DNA of 64,000 bases, from assembly GCA_030674185.1 (NCBI GenBank), contig CM060307.1, positions 63,627,153-63,691,152 of the forward strand, read 5' to 3'. The stretch comes from Monoplex corrugatus. Its lineage: Eukaryota > Mollusca > Gastropoda > Littorinimorpha > Ranellidae. The notes beneath the pieces are model-generated. The model had not been told where the DNA came from and made no database searches. It saw nothing but the letters and a program-made list of their open reading frames with translations. A program made the translations under genes and the position numbers. Shown here piece after piece: positions 10,905 through 24,082 of the stretch (positions are counted from its first letter, which is position 1; each line of letters starts with the position of its first letter).

Positions 10905-11580
10905 ATTATGTGTTCATACATAACCAGTCATCTGTGTACAAAATGAATGTTAGCATTGCACAGGTTGGCAGGTAAAGGCTGTGTAACTGTTTGTGTGTTC
11001 ACATATGCGTGTATAAAATGATGATTAGCTATGTATAGATTGGCACGCAAAACATTTGTAGCCGATTGTATGTTCACACGTACAAGTACCTTTCAGTGGT
11101 TTACTGTTGCGTGGGATGGCTTGTGAAAAGTGTGGACATGTTTTTTGTGTTCACATATACGTGTACAAAACTACGGTATAGCTATTGTATATACTTACAG
11201 GTAAAAACTATGCTACTGGATGTGTTTGCATATATACACACGTACACAGCTACGGTATGGTTACTGCAGAGACTGTCAAGTAAAGACTGGCTGTGCAAAC
11301 GTGCTAGTGTGTTCACACATACGTGTACAACATACTGGTTTTCTGTTATTTTTTTTATAGGCTGGCAAGTGAAAAGTAACCATGTATCTGGTCGCGTGTT
11401 CACGCATACGTCAAAGTTCCTGCTTAGGTCTTTGCATACGTGTACAAAATTACGGTTACTTGTTTCATAGACTAGAAAGCGAAAACTATGCAACTGGTTG
11501 TGTGTTCACACGCATACGTGTTCGAAATGTATGGTTTGCTATTGTATAGGCTGGTTAGTGAAAACGGCATTTGCGAGAAA
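10905..11580. repeat. Diverged minisatellite downstream of the MAM gene
   Basis: The word TGTTCACAnnTACGTGTAC or a near variant recurs at about 10911, 10996, 11071, 11149, 11223, 11310, 11397 and 11503, spaced 74 to 106 bases. Between anchors a GGCTGGCAAGTGAAAA-like segment recurs. Copies differ strongly, so the array is old. Confidence 0.75.
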
Positions 11581-11643
11581 TTGTAGGTTGCAGGGCTAGA
11601 TTCAACTGCCAAGGCTTGGCAACCAACTGCATGGGATTTCCTT

Positions 11644-11649
11644 AATAAA
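11644..11649 (+). terminator. Second possible poly(A) signal AATAAA
   Basis: A canonical hexamer just after the minisatellite. If used, the minisatellite would be part of the MAM 3' UTR. Confidence 0.3.
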
Positions 11650-12628
11650 TGTTGAAGTGTTGAGAGCTGTACAGAATGTAAGATTTGCTTTTCATATTGG
11701 TTACTTATAATCTTCCTGTTGTTGATTGTGAAATGTGATGATTATCTTGGATAACTGAAGGATAAACTGATTGTCTTGAAGAAGTTAGATGAATGCTCGT
11801 ACCTTTCTCCCAGTTCATATTTCATTACTGTAAGGATTAGTGAAAACAAATATTTTCTCACTTGTACTATTCTAATTCCACTCACGTTTGTCCATGGGAT
11901 AAAATCGCTCCGTATGCTTCTTCAAATCCACTTGCGCTGTTGTATATCATGACTGTTAAAAAGAAGCAATGATTATGCAATTCTTACAAGAATTGTAAAT
12001 TTTATACTATTCAAGCAGAAAAAAATCTCGATATATTTTTACAAAGACTATGGAAAAAAAAATGTGAGTATGCAATTATGTCAATGTATGTTTTTGGTTA
12101 TCATAATTAACAAATGTGAATGAATGGATTGCCTACACAAAAGACCATCAACAAACATGACGTGAGGTTTCAAAAGAGTGAAGTGACATAATGGGAAAAG
12201 GGTACACATCTGCATGCTCCATTGACTTCAGGATAAAATGCCTCGATTTATTAAACTCTCAAAATCAAGAGAGCATTTAGACATACATGTATGTGCAGTG
12301 CTGAATGCTCATAATGAAAAATAATGGTCCGGAAACTTAACATAGTTTAAAGTTGATCGTTGTGCGATTTAAGTAACACCGTTATATTTGTGCTTGAATA
12401 CTAATTATTGTGCTCTGTATCATCTACAGTAGGAACATTTGTTTGAGATGGGCGTATAACTTGGCTGTAAGAGTCAACTGGATCTAGGAATCCGTTGCAA
12501 ATGAATTGTCATTGACACTGAAATACTATACAAGAGTTGGTGAATATGGTTGCAGCTAAAGTTCCTGTTGTTGCGGACAAGTTGATTGTAGCTTCAGGTA
12601 GCCTACCCGTACTACTAAACGTTTTAAA

Positions 12629-12663
<35 letters not shown>

Positions 12664-14170
12664 TCAGCACTTTAAGCAAAGTGACCTATCTGTCGTTCAG
12701 CGTGTCTTGAGAAAAGCAAATCTTTCTAGGAAACATGTCCTTTATTCTATGAAAACAAGGAAGGGGGAAGGGATGTTCTGGTTAACACTCCCCCACCCCC
12801 CTCCCCAGCACTCCCCTCCCCAGCACTTTCCCGTGTGATTCCCCTCCCTCCCCTCGCTCCCAGTCTGAATCATATGTATGGCATATGATTATCTTTTCCC
12901 GTCTGCTGTCTTCTACTTTTCCCCATCATCTTCTTGATGTCTCTTTTTTTTTTTCTTATCTCTTTGTCATACATTGACCTCACTTGATTTCAATCAATAG
13001 AAATTCCTTTTCCATCATATGACCTTTTTCTATAGCAGTTGTTGTTGTTGTTATTGTCGTTGTTTTCAATTAGGCTATAATTTTCAGCCGATGGTGTGAC
13101 ATACCCCTTTTTTACACGGCACGAGCATTAAATAGTATCTGCCATCTCGTGTACATTTTAAAATGCGTGCACAAAATGGGAGATAATTGTTAAGAACTAG
13201 CACAATCATCTACTTTTCCTGTCACATTGTTTGTTTTAATATGATTTGTTTTGATAAGTGGTTCAAAGTCACCGGCTTTTATGGGTCATCCATGTTTCGT
13301 TTCCACCTCTCTTTTATTGTTAATGTTAATTTTATTATGGTGAGACCCGTTTTCAGTTTGCGAAACTTACATAAGCAAAACATTATCACATTCACATATC
13401 TATCAAACAGACATGATGTAAAATAGTTATGCATCAAACTATGCTCATGTCAGACAAAAACTGTTGTCTCTTTGCGTCTGTATCAAAACTACACTGGTGG
13501 AAAGGTACGGTACAATGTTGAAGCACATAAGCACGAACACCGAGCTCTCTTAAAAGTATCCATCACAACGTCCTGAAACGACGCAGTGTTTCAAAAAACA
13601 TATTCTTCACAACAAACTTTCATGTCCCTCCTCCTCAAAATACCCCCACCCCCCATTCCCTAAGTTTCTCCCAGCCACAAACACAAACTACAGTAGTGTG
13701 ACAGATGTTATAGCGTAATTTAAGTACGACATTGGTGTAGATTATCCTCATATCTAGGCTCAGATTATACCAATTCAGGATGACCACTGCAGCAAACTTG
13801 ATAGCCAGTCATCTCCCCAATCCTTATGTCCCATAGCCTCTGACCTACCCCCGCTACCTTTGCTCGTCCATCAACTTCATCGTTGTTGCCGTGCCCTTTA
13901 CAGTTTAGGGTCATATTTTTGCCCGATGGCTTTCAGTTTTGTTCTGTTCCAAATGACAGACATCAAGACAGCAGAAACATGAGAATAAAACGAAAACCCG
14001 TATTTGATCTGCCCTTCTCAAACGAAAACAAAAGGCAACACAAATTCACAAGATTAAGGACAAAGTCAACAACAACAGAGTAGCTAACATCCGTGATGTT
14101 TTGTTGAGCTTGTTAAAACGACTCTCACAGATATTTGTTCAAGCATTCGCTATTGCACGTCCTTTCCTGG
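11650..14170. other. AT-rich sequence without a recognised gene
   Basis: Mostly unique sequence with a 32-base T run at 12631-12662 and a C-rich patch near 12785-12860. Open frames are short (under 80 codons) and show no family motif. Confidence 0.6.
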
Positions 14171-14179
14171 TGATATTTG

Positions 14180-14365
14180 CTTGGTGGGCAATAACTGCGG
14201 TACATTTGCCAAAGGTATCAAGTATCACATATAAATTGGACATGAATTGCAATAACTGTGCTACATTTGCCAAGGGTATTGAGTATCACAATATAAATTG
14301 GTCGTTGAATTGCAATAACTGGACTACGTTTGCCAAGGTTAGAAAGTATCACAACATAATTGGAC
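14180..14365. repeat. ~63-bp tandem repeat, about 2.8 copies
   Basis: The words ACATTTGCCAA, AAGTATCACA and AATTGCAATAACTG recur in the same order three times, the last copy partial. Confidence 0.85.
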
Positions 14366-15240
14366 ATAGAATATAATGTTGATAGATAAATGCAATTTGA
14401 AACGATTAAAATACCACAATAATTTATCCACAAACTGACCATAATGCCATTGGCTTGTAAGGCAGCAACAAATATATTCCACTACAGTCTGGCCTGGGTC
14501 AGCCTTTGTATTGAATCCCAGATGTGTTTCAGGGTCCTGATGTTACCTATTGTTCGTCGCCAGTGTTCTTCGGTCTCACGTTCCTCCAAAAAAGTATTGA
14601 TTCCACCACTCGTGCGAGAAACCTAATCTTGCCTGATAGATGTGTGTGCAGTGAAAGAGGTAAACTGAAAACAAACAAGCAGAAAGTGGTACGAATCTCA
14701 TGGCTGAGGGTAAAACAAAAATGAAATTACTGACGTCGAGTATTATGTCTAGTGCTGTTTACGGTAGAAAAGGGCTAATCATATTATGACATAAGAATTT
14801 ATACATTAATACTACAAAATCGATGTCTCAGGGTTTATCATTGTTGAGATTTTGTTTATGTAATCAATTGTTATTCCTCATATAACATATAATGATACTG
14901 TACGCTTACAGCGACTTTCCTTGCATTACACTTAACAGCAACGCTTTGTCATAATCATGTATAACTTCAAGTTCTTGATAATTGCAGTATCTAGAAACAG
15001 GCCGAGACTATTTGAAAACAACTGTTATTCCACTAATTCACTCTCACACGCAGTAATTGTCATTTGTGAGCTTTGGAACCTCTCCCGGGGCCTTCGTCTG
15101 GCTACGTGTGGCTTACAAGTAGTGGTGTAAATACATCAGATCATATTGACGGTCTTTTGAAGGGCAGAATTGGAAAAACAACCTTCAGACTTTTATTCGA
15201 TTTAAGTAAAGATTGCTCCGTGTAGGGCTATCACTAAATC
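14366..15240. other. No recognised feature
   Basis: AT-rich sequence. Two overlapping frames of about 60 codons near 14444-14724 have no recognisable motif or splice support. Confidence 0.5.
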
Positions 15241-15254
15241 AGCTTACATCAGTA

Positions 15255-15465
15255 CATTGTGTACGCAAATAAAGCAACGATTTGTTACGCAAACACAAAC
15301 CTGTGCTGTGTATGCGCACGATGCCACCTCAGTAATCCGTTTACTGGGTGTACGTAAGTAAATCAACGATTTGTGTACAAACATAGATTAGTGCTTTGTA
15401 TGTAAATACAAACCTGTGCTGTGTGTGCACACAGTGCCAACTCATTTAATCCGTTTACTTCTGGA
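15255..15465. repeat. ~100-bp diverged tandem duplication
   Basis: Two copies share, in order, GTGTACG.AA.TAAA.CAACGATTTG, CAAACCTGTGCTGTGT and TAATCCGTTTACT. The first set is at about 15257-15348 and the second at about 15349-15462. Confidence 0.8.
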
Positions 15466-16490
15466 GCATTGCCAATGATAAAGTGCACTGTCGTATTAAA
15501 CATAATATTGGAAAGCCTTAAAGCGCCCGTAGATATCATACTTTTGATGCAGGTTGATTTCTTTGTCTATTCATTTATGAAATGTCGGCTGTGGATGGGG
15601 CAGGTTTCCAGCGCTCATGCTTTTCTTCATTAAGTCGATCATGTGATTCTTCCAAGAAATGACATCCTACCTTTGATCTTTGGATCCAGTTTGAAAGACG
15701 AATAAACTTGCTTGGATAAATATTTTCGCACAATTACGTATACCGGTATAAGCACTGTGATGCCGGATTTTCTCCCGCCCCCCCCCCCCCCTCTCCCTGT
15801 CTCCTTTCTGTGTGAGTGGGGATGGAAATTTGATTCAGATAGGTCATCCTGCCTGTCTGTGGATGGGTCTGTCGAGTTTGTGTACTTTTGTGTTCATGAA
15901 TGGATTTAACTACTGACTCACAGAAAGTAGAGCATGCACAGAACAGACATTGGTAAGGCAATAGGACAAACAAAAAACAAACAAAAACAGTGTCGGAGTA
16001 AAAACATCTCTGCTGTTTACGGAGCAAAATGTTAACAAAATGGATTAATCAGATTTTTGATTATTGTTAATTTGATCTGAGATCGTTTTGTGATCTTGTG
16101 CGACTCATACTGTCTTGTATTAAATCATACGAGTTTTAAGTTCAAGTTCATATTCTTATAGCCCAGCTGATCACTAGAGCCATACTAGAGCTAACACCAC
16201 GTTGAAAACAAGTCCAAACTTAATTAAAAAGACAACAGTAAAAAAAAAAAAACCAAGTTACCAATTATCCTTTCTTGTCTGAAATGCATTTGAAAATCTT
16301 TGCCATTCGTATGATTATATAAGATGACATCTATTGGTGTATTGTAAAAACTTGACAACTGCATCCTGGAGGACATCTCTAAAGAGGTAGTTATAAGAGT
16401 ATTAAAGGTATCTTGAAGAATCGTTAAAAAAGACGGGAAAAAAACCAGGTTGTTGACAGATTTTGCCAAAGAGTGACGTTGATGTTGTTG
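15466..16490. other. No recognised feature
   Basis: Unique sequence with a short C run at 15777-15791 and a CAAACAAAAA patch near 15970. No supported gene. Confidence 0.5.
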
Positions 16491-16491
16491 T

Positions 16492-16545
16492 TATTGATGA
16501 TGATGATGATGATGATGATGTGATGATGATGATGATGATGAAGAT
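16492..16545. repeat. (GAT)n microsatellite
   Basis: About 15 GAT triplets with one interruption. Confidence 0.9.
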
Positions 16546-16626
16546 TGTTAGTTTGTCGACCGAAGATTTCGTCGGCAGAATATGAGCAGACACGTGAATA
16601 TAGTAAACGGATTAATCTGTGAATTA

Positions 16627-16628
<2 letters not shown>

Positions 16629-16722
<94 letters not shown>
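16629..16722. repeat. (CT)n microsatellite
   Basis: Uninterrupted CT tract of about 94 bases. Confidence 0.95.
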
Positions 16723-16724
<2 letters not shown>

Positions 16725-17085
16725 CCATCTCTAACATTATTGACAAACAATATGGAGATTGCATCTTATCATTATTACCTGGTGCTAGTATGCAATGTAC
16801 ACATTTTTAATTGTATAGCTTTAATCCACACAGGCTGTAAACAAAAACACTGCTGCTTCTATTTAAATTGTTTGTCTGTGTGAAGTTAAGTCTGTTCGCA
16901 GAACGTATACATATTTTTTTCCTTGTGGTCAATAATGTTAATTACACATCTTATACTTTTGTGTTTTGGATTGTTTTATCTACTTCCGGTTGTGTCTTTT
17001 TGTTGAGTTTTTGGTGGCTGGCCTTTTCTGGGGGGGTTGGGATGGGGGAAAGGCATAGGGGCTTCGTTAATGTGAACGGGGGTTA

Positions 17086-17186
17086 GTAAATGTGCGCGTG
17101 TGTGTGTACGTGTGTGTGTGTGTACGTGTGTTGCGTGTGTGTGTGTGTGTACGTATGTGCGTACGTGCGTGTGTGTGTACACGCAC
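17086..17186. repeat. (GT)n with GTAC variants
   Basis: Degenerate GT tract with ACGT interruptions. Confidence 0.9.
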
Positions 17187-17714
17187 TTCATTTTATCAGC
17201 TCTAAACGTTGAGTGTTGTTTGTATTCTGCTCGTTGTTCTTTCTTATCTGTTATATCATTTCGCTTGTACGTTTCTGTGTTTTGTTTTGCCCTTTGCATT
17301 TAGGCTTGAAAATGTCTTTATTTATTTATTTACATATTATCACAAGATAAAAGAACTATCTAAACTCATTAAGAAAACCACTTCTGTGCTTTAGCAACCA
17401 AAAGCAATCATCGAATATTTGTACGGGTTAACACATAAGAATCTTACAGATACCATAACATGTAATTAGGTGGTTCTTTTTGCCTGACTATGCACGTGTA
17501 TGTTTGTACTCGCGTGTGCGTGCACTAGTAATCTTGTATGCTTTGATTTCTACCTCAAAACCTTTATAGGAATTAAAGCTTTGTATGCTGTATTTCGTTC
17601 GTAAAAACGCTTCCTGTATAATATATCTCACCTCAGCAGATTTTACTTAATCTGGATGTTACTATTCATATAATACATTTTATCAGCGGAGAGGTGAATG
17701 ATTGGTTTGGTTGG

Positions 17715-17830
17715 TGTTTGGAATTTTTCAAGGCAGGCGCAAATCCCTATGCGCTCTCAAAGTCTTGGAACGGGGAAGTGCAGCCCATAAAATGCTAACT
17801 CCACCAGGGTGATTGGTATAATTATCATTT
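17715..17830 (-). repeat. Partial SINE, family A
   Basis: Shares GGCGCAAATCCCTATGCG, AAGTCTTGGAACGGGGAAG and CACCAGGGTGATTGG with the family A body read antisense. Both ends are missing. Confidence 0.55.
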
Positions 17831-17904
17831 AGCGTGGTATGTGAACAGAACACATTCATGTATTTGACTGTGTTTGTTTACTTTTGTTTTGTAATATTTT
17901 TGTT

Positions 17905-18080
17905 GGTGATGGTGGTGGTGGTGGTAGTGGTGATGGTGGTGTGTGTGTATGTGTTTGTGTGTGTTACTGGTGCTGTTGGCTTTTTGGTTGGTTGGTTGGT
18001 TGGTTGGTGTTGGTTGGTTGGTTAGTTGGTTGGTTAGCTGGTTGGTTAGTTGGTTGGTTAGTTGGTTGGTGGTTGGTTGG
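17905..18080. repeat. (GGT)n then (GGTT)n repeats
   Basis: GGT/GAT triplets at 17905-17940, a GT patch, then GGTT tetramers with AGTT and GTGTT variants at 17981-18080. Confidence 0.9.
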
Positions 18081-18460
18081 TTTTGTTTACACAACAGATT
18101 TAACATGTGAAATTCAGGTTGCTGTGCCCGCTGTAGCGCCACCCTACTATTCTGTTTCTTTTTTTCTTTTTTTTCTGTACTAGGGTTTGTTTGTTTTTTG
18201 TTTTTGTTTTTTTATCCTGTGAAAATGGATATTTTCCGACAGAATTTTTGCCACACAGTTTCTTTGTTGCCAGTGGGAGATCTTTTAACGTGCGCTGATT
18301 GAGTGCTACACATAGGACATCGATAAATTATCTCGTCTAGAGTACTAGTGGCATCCATACCACCATTTGAGATCTAGGGGAGGGGGAAGATAAATCATTG
18401 TTAAATCCGTGATTGGAATCCGAGTATCATGTGTCTTAGGCAGGTATTTTAACCACCGGT
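18081..18460 (-). repeat. tRNA-derived SINE, family B, near full length
   Basis: Read on the minus strand: a degenerate tRNA head (A-box-like GGTGGTTAAAATACC, B-box-like CGGATTCCAATC) at about 18405-18460, a body with GTGTAGCACTCAATCAGCGCA and GGCAACAAAGAAACTG, then AAAATTCTGTCGGAAAAAT-type sequence, a CAAAA-rich stretch and a 3' end with TGAATTTCACATG and ending ACAGATT-like. The same order is seen at 34265-34620. Confidence 0.7.
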
Positions 18461-18633
18461 GTGTGTGTGTGTCTGTGTGTGTGTCAGTGCGTGGGTGCAT
18501 ATGTGTGTGTGTCTCTCTGTGTGTTTGTGTGTGTGTGTGTGCGTGCGTGCGTGTGTGTGTATGCATGCGTGTGTGCGTGCGTGTATGCGTGTGTGTGCGT
18601 ATGTGTGTGTGTTTGTGCGTGTGTGTGTGTGTT

Positions 18634-18687
<54 letters not shown>
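18461..18687. repeat. (GT)n microsatellite
   Basis: Degenerate GT tract directly abutting the SINE head. Confidence 0.95.
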
Positions 18688-18689
<2 letters not shown>

Positions 18690-18750
18690 GGGCTGGGACT
18701 AAACTCGAGACATCAGAACGTTAGTCTCTGGCTGTGTCCAGTAAGCCAGG
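18690..18750 (-). repeat. Degraded tRNA-like head
   Basis: GGGACTAAACTCGAGACATCAG resembles the head-to-body junction of family A read antisense. Short and uncertain. Confidence 0.3.
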
Positions 18751-18759
18751 TTGGTTGAT

Positions 18760-19485
18760 CGGTTACATTTTCCCCATTGTTGTTTTTCACTATTTACATA
18801 CTGTTTTTCTACCCATGGTCGTTCATATTCCATCCTACCCTAACTCCTAGTTTTGTTTGTGCGCTAAGAAAGATTTCTTTTCAAACTTTATCGTTTGTTT
18901 TCTTTCCTTTTACTTTGTTTCGGTTAGTTTTCAAATTGATTTTTTGAGGTGTGTCTATTAATTTCCGTTCGGCTCGTACATTGGCGTAGCATGCATTGCG
19001 AGTGTCGTGTATATGAAAGTTTATTATACATTTATGTGTCAATACATGCGGATATTTTCGAGACTATTTTTAATTCTAATACCAATAATTTCCTCCATTT
19101 GCCTTTAGTCTATGCAACAGCCCGCCAGTTTGTGCATTTTAAATGCACGTTTAATCGTTTATGATAGCATGTCTGTTTTTCAAACATTGTTTCTTTGTTC
19201 TTCTGCTTCGTTGCCTTATCCTGAAGCGCTTAGAGACTGTTGTATATTCACCTTGCGCGCGCCTGCGTGCGCTAATTTGTAAAGTACTAAAGTTTGTTTT
19301 TTCTAGTATGTATTTGATTTTTAGAAAAGTGTGCATGTTCGTGTATAGAACTGTTCAATGAAATTTGTAAATAGAACTATGAGTACCAAATTCAAACTTT
19401 GTGGTCTACTTTGTGTGCTTGGGTGATTAATTAACGGGTTGTCTGATCGTATGTCTTGTCTTTTGGTGTAAAAATGTCAGTTTGA
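18760..19485. other. No recognised feature
   Basis: T-rich unique sequence. Frames near 19151-19361 overlap on both strands and carry no recognisable motif. Confidence 0.5.
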
Positions 19486-19487
19486 AG

Positions 19488-19580
19488 TTTGTTCAAGAGG
19501 GATTCATCACACTTGGACAACATCATGGGCGCCAATACAAATCCTCCAGCAATTGTCATGCAGACTCCTTGAACCTATGC
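19488..19580 (-). repeat. SINE family A 3' fragment
   Basis: GAAGTTTGTTCAAGAGGGAT, CACACTTGGACA and CCAGCAATTGTC match the same segment at 58040-58130, more diverged. Confidence 0.6.
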
Positions 19581-20144
19581 ATATCCTAATGCACTTGCGA
19601 TTTGCTGAAATCGGGAACAGAGAGCAGTGGTGTATATGCTGCATATTTTCTTGTTTTCATAAGATATTAAACACTAGCATTGCTTATAGGATCTTAAACA
19701 TTAGTTCTGGATGTTTTGTGTGCATGTTGTATGCACACAATTGGTGATCAGGCATAAGGTCTGTATATATGATGACCCGGGAGATTGGAAAAATTTCCAC
19801 CCTTTACCTACCAGCCACTACTTGGCAGTGTTGCTTAAAAAAAAAACTGATATTAAAATGCTTCATGTTCCACACTCTGATCACAAGAGGAACGTGAAAG
19901 TTTTAAGAGAAAAACAAGCTTGCCAACAATTATTTAAGATAACATAATATAACACTGCTTTAAGGACGAAACTCCAGTCTACCCAGTGCTCTGACTATTT
20001 TTCACTCTTAAACTTACTGACTAAACATACATGGATCATCACCATAACACATCAGTCTATAATAGATCAGTTGTTTCTGTCCCTTTGACAAGGACAGAAT
20101 CATTAACTAATGACATTTAAAATTATAAGTTGGAATTTTGTTCA

Positions 20145-20425
20145 TATTTAAAGACTTTGGAGTTTGGATTGTTCAAAAGGGATTTATCGCATTCAGACAT
20201 CCCCATATGTGCTACACCCAAATCTGTCAGTAGTTATCTGGCAGATTTCCCGAGCCAGCGCAAAACCCTCTGTACTGGCAAGATCGTGAAACGGGGAAGG
20301 AAGAAAGGACCTATTAAACACAACTGGAAGGACGCCGGAAATATTAAAATGGGCAACAAACAGACCACTTTTTAATGTTGCAGACTGGTGTTAAACTCGA
20401 GATACTGGATATTGTGTTCACGGCT
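20145..20425 (-). repeat. SINE family A, near full length
   Basis: Matches in order the 27-352 and 58033-58320 copies: GAGTTTGGATTGTTCAAAAG, AAATCTGTCAGTAGTTATCT, CGTGAAACGGGGAAG, ATTAAAATGGGCAACAAACA and a degraded tRNA head near 20385-20420. The two short frames inside it are repeat sequence. Confidence 0.65.
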
Positions 20426-21320
20426 ATATCAAAAGAAGAAGAAGAAAGAAAGAAACAGCCAACGTCACCGAGTATTCACTGCACACAGAGATTCCATAAT
20501 TTATATGCTCTACTCATTCGTGCCAGCACTAAGGATCACGGAGGTGGACACATCGAGCCTTTTGAGAACGTATGCGAAGCAAGAGTATGAGATGTATGGA
20601 AGGACAAGACCTAATTCTGTTAAAAAATGAAATTTGTATTCTATTGCAGAACACAATGTTGATAGCTCCAGCATGATTGAGGCATTTAGACCTTTTTTTT
20701 TTATATTTGTGTTCTAGGACTGAACTCAAGAATCAGACTTTGGATCTACGGCTTTGTTAAGTCTACCAATCTCACTCACTGACTCACTCACCCAGTCCTC
20801 TTAAGATTTTACTTCAGGTGGAACTAAAGGCATCAACTAAAGCACTGCAGCAGGTGATGGTACTGAAGCTGACAGTTTTCAACAAATAGCTTATTTCATG
20901 TCTTCTAGGCCTTTTTCATCTTGGTTCTGTCCTAGTCCCTGATTGCTTCGTCAACCTACCGATCTATTTCAATCCTAATCAAAATTTCTTTATTGGCCAG
21001 TGAATTCTGATCAAAGAGCTTTGTCGATAAATGGATTGTATATTGTCCAATTATTTCTTATCGTCTACAAAAATGAAGTTTGATTAAGACTGTCTATCGG
21101 CAAATGAATTATGATCAAAGGTAATTGCTTATTGATAGGCGTTTTTAGTTACCATCCACCCATTCCCCAATTTTGGAATTGCACCACTGGATTGCTGTTT
21201 CCAGGACACAAGCTTCAGCATTGTGAAATGGACAACGTTCTCCACCTAGTGCAGCAGAAAAGAGGTTAAGAGTGACGATTGAATGTGGTGTCTTTTCTGC
21301 TTATTTTTGTTTTTGCTTTG
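20426..21320. other. No recognised gene
   Basis: Contains a possible second degraded tRNA-like head at about 20700-20760 and loosely repeated GAATTCTGATCAAAG words at about 21001 and 21105. No coding support. Confidence 0.45.
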
Positions 21321-21324
21321 TTTT

Positions 21325-21425
21325 GGGGATGTTTTTTTTTATCTCACGACAGATTTTTTTTTTCGTGAAATTCAGGCTACTCTCCTGAGGGAAGAGCATT
21401 ATATTTTTCTGTATGTGTATATTTT
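21325..21425 (-). repeat. SINE family B 3' end
   Basis: ATCTCACGACAGATTTTT, GTGAAATTCAGGCTACTCTC and GGGAAGAGC match the 3' end of family B read antisense, as at 18081-18180. Confidence 0.6.
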
Positions 21426-21499
21426 CATCTAGCCACGAGAGTAGATCTCTCTACAATATTTTGCCAAGGACAATACTTTGTGTTGCCTTTGGATCTTTT

Positions 21500-21735
21500 G
21501 AGCTGCCTGTCTATTAAACAATGAAATGCGATGAAAGCTGCCCGCCTATTATGTTATGTATGTATCGTTTCTATTACATCTATTGGTTGTTGAAATGTGT
21601 TGACATTGGCCGAGTAAATCTGATGAAATCTGCTTGACTATTGGGCCGTAAATCTGATATTAAAAAACTGCCTGCATATTGGCCAATGAAATCTGATGAA
21701 ACCAGTCGTTGGCCAGTGATTTCTGAACAAAATTT
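21500..21735. repeat. Diverged short-unit repeat
   Basis: The word pair CTGCCTG..TATTGG and AATGAAATCTGATGAAA recurs four to five times at roughly 35-60 base spacing. Confidence 0.6.
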
Positions 21736-21841
21736 ACATCCGAATAATATAACTGGAGCAACGCTTATTCTTTCTTGCAATAATAAATCATTCACAATTT
21801 CCTCCTGTTCTCAACCCAGTTCGAAAATGTGATCAAATTCC

Positions 21842-21955
21842 ATCTTAAATCCGGCAACTCAGAAATTTAACACCGTGCCTCTGCTATCTTTGTATTTATC
21901 ATCATAAATCCGGCAAGTGAGAAATTCAATAACCTACCACAGCTGTCTTTATATT

Positions 21956-21958
<3 letters not shown>
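21842..21958. repeat. 59-bp tandem duplication
   Basis: TAAATCCGGCAA..GAGAAATT starts at 21846 and again at 21905, followed by similar CTATCTTT/CTGTCTTT and TATTTAT/TATTCAT words. Confidence 0.8.

Positions 21959-22003
<45 letters not shown>
21958..22003. repeat. (CA)n(TA)n microsatellite
   Basis: CA run turning into a TA run. Confidence 0.95.
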
Positions 22004-22201
22004 CACATAACCTCGTGCGCTCACTCACACACATATACACGTCCACACGCATGTGCATGAACCTATGCATATCGTCTGAAAGCACATTATTTATTTGAAC
22101 ATACGTTAAAAGAAATAACGAACGAAACCCATGCATACATCGGACACACACGCACGCTCATTCGTTTCCACGTACAGACTCACAGGTATATGCGCTCGCA
22201 T

Positions 22202-22673
<472 letters not shown>

Positions 22674-22679
22674 AAATAG

Positions 22680-23245
22680 GCAAGATGACCATGTAGACAT
22701 TTGCGTCATATTGCATGGTACCGTGTGTTAGAAGACGCCTGCTGGCCAGGACACTAGACTGAACAAATAATTAAATGAGAGTGGTGTATAGACAGTGTCA
22801 ACCCCTTTACAATTTTACAAATTTAGAACTAGGTCAAAGTGACGATTCTATGTGATTATCATACAAAAATTGTGAAGGGAGGGCAGTGTTGTCCCATAAA
22901 GCTTAGGCAAGGCAAGTACGGTGGCAGAGGCCTCAACTTTTTTCGAAGCCATTACTATGAGAACGGTGACTATCTCTTATTCCTTGTCGCTTTGCCTTCC
23001 CCAGCTCTTAACAGAAGCCTGCTTGAAGTACAAATGGAGCTCACAGCTTCTAAACTGACTATACAAGTTCGAGTCTGGTTCCGTTTAGATTGCAGGGCAA
23101 GCCATTTGATATGAACATCGTCCAAGTATATATACCAACATTCGCAAGTCTTGAGAAGGAAAATCGACAACTTCTGTGTAGAATTAGAGACAGCCAAGGA
23201 CAGGAATGTGTTCTTTCAACAGTGTTTTTTTTTTTTTTTCACTTT
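22680..23245. other. No recognised gene
   Basis: Unique-looking sequence. Frames at 22839-23114 overlap on both strands without a recognisable motif. It ends at a T run (23226-23239) next to the LINE remnant. Confidence 0.5.
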
Positions 23246-23249
23246 ACAG

Positions 23250-24082
23250 CGAATCCATCATGAGAAACCACGAAGAATGCCCTGGGAGAGAGGTTGGAGG
23301 AAAACTGGTAAACAATCTTTGTTAAGCATATGACACCGTTCTAACTGCAAAAAAAGATCTACAAAATCTTGTGAATGTAATGGAAATAGAAAGCAGAAAT
23401 ACGAGGCTAGAGCTAAACAATAAGTAGACTGATGTCGTGGTAATCAGTAAAAAAAAAATCCCCTCATCTGAAATAAAAGCAAATGGCACAACATTGAAAG
23501 AAGACATGTTTAAATATCTGGGAACAGTCATCTCATAAGACGGCAGATGTACATTAGAAATATCCACCAGAATTGTTCAAGCTAAAACAGCATTCAAGGA
23601 AATGAAAAACGTTCTAACCAACAACTGCTTATCAATTAACATTAGGAAGAGATTCATTCAGTCTTATAAAGAACCAATACTGTTGTACGGATGGGAAACC
23701 TGGGCAATCGACAAGCAACTTCAGAACGTGATTGAAGCAGCTAAAATGTGGTTTCTGAGGAAAATGTTAGGAATTCCATGGACAGCAAAGAAAACAAACG
23801 AGACGGTCTAAAAAGAAGCAAACATACACACAAAAAAACATTAATGAAGAAGACTAGAAAAAGACAAACAACATTCATAGGACACTAAATAAGGCAAAAG
23901 AATTTGAGCACTCAGCACAACAGGAAAGCTAGAGGGAAAAACAGCATCAGGTTTTGCAGAAGGGATGAGGACAGAAAGGGTAGAAGATATACAAGTACTT
24001 GCGGCCAAAAATTATAGATTCGCATGGAGAGCCATGATCGCCAACGCCATGTGGCATGACACACGATGATGACGATGATCTT
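23250..24082 (+). mobile_element. RTE-like LINE remnant (C-terminal RT to 3' end)
   Basis: The frames keep order but carry stops and shifts: a diverged catalytic region (AYDTVL in place of YADDTVL), KYLGTVIS, the segment AKTAFKEMKN (23602-23811 frame), PILLYGWETWAID and MLGIPWTAKKTNET, then a decayed tail. The 3' end reads AMIANAMWHD-like followed by stop and (GAT)n. It shares this 3' terminus with 57770-57835, 43455-43515 and 30945-31185. The 5' end is truncated. The clade is judged from family resemblance only. Confidence 0.8.
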
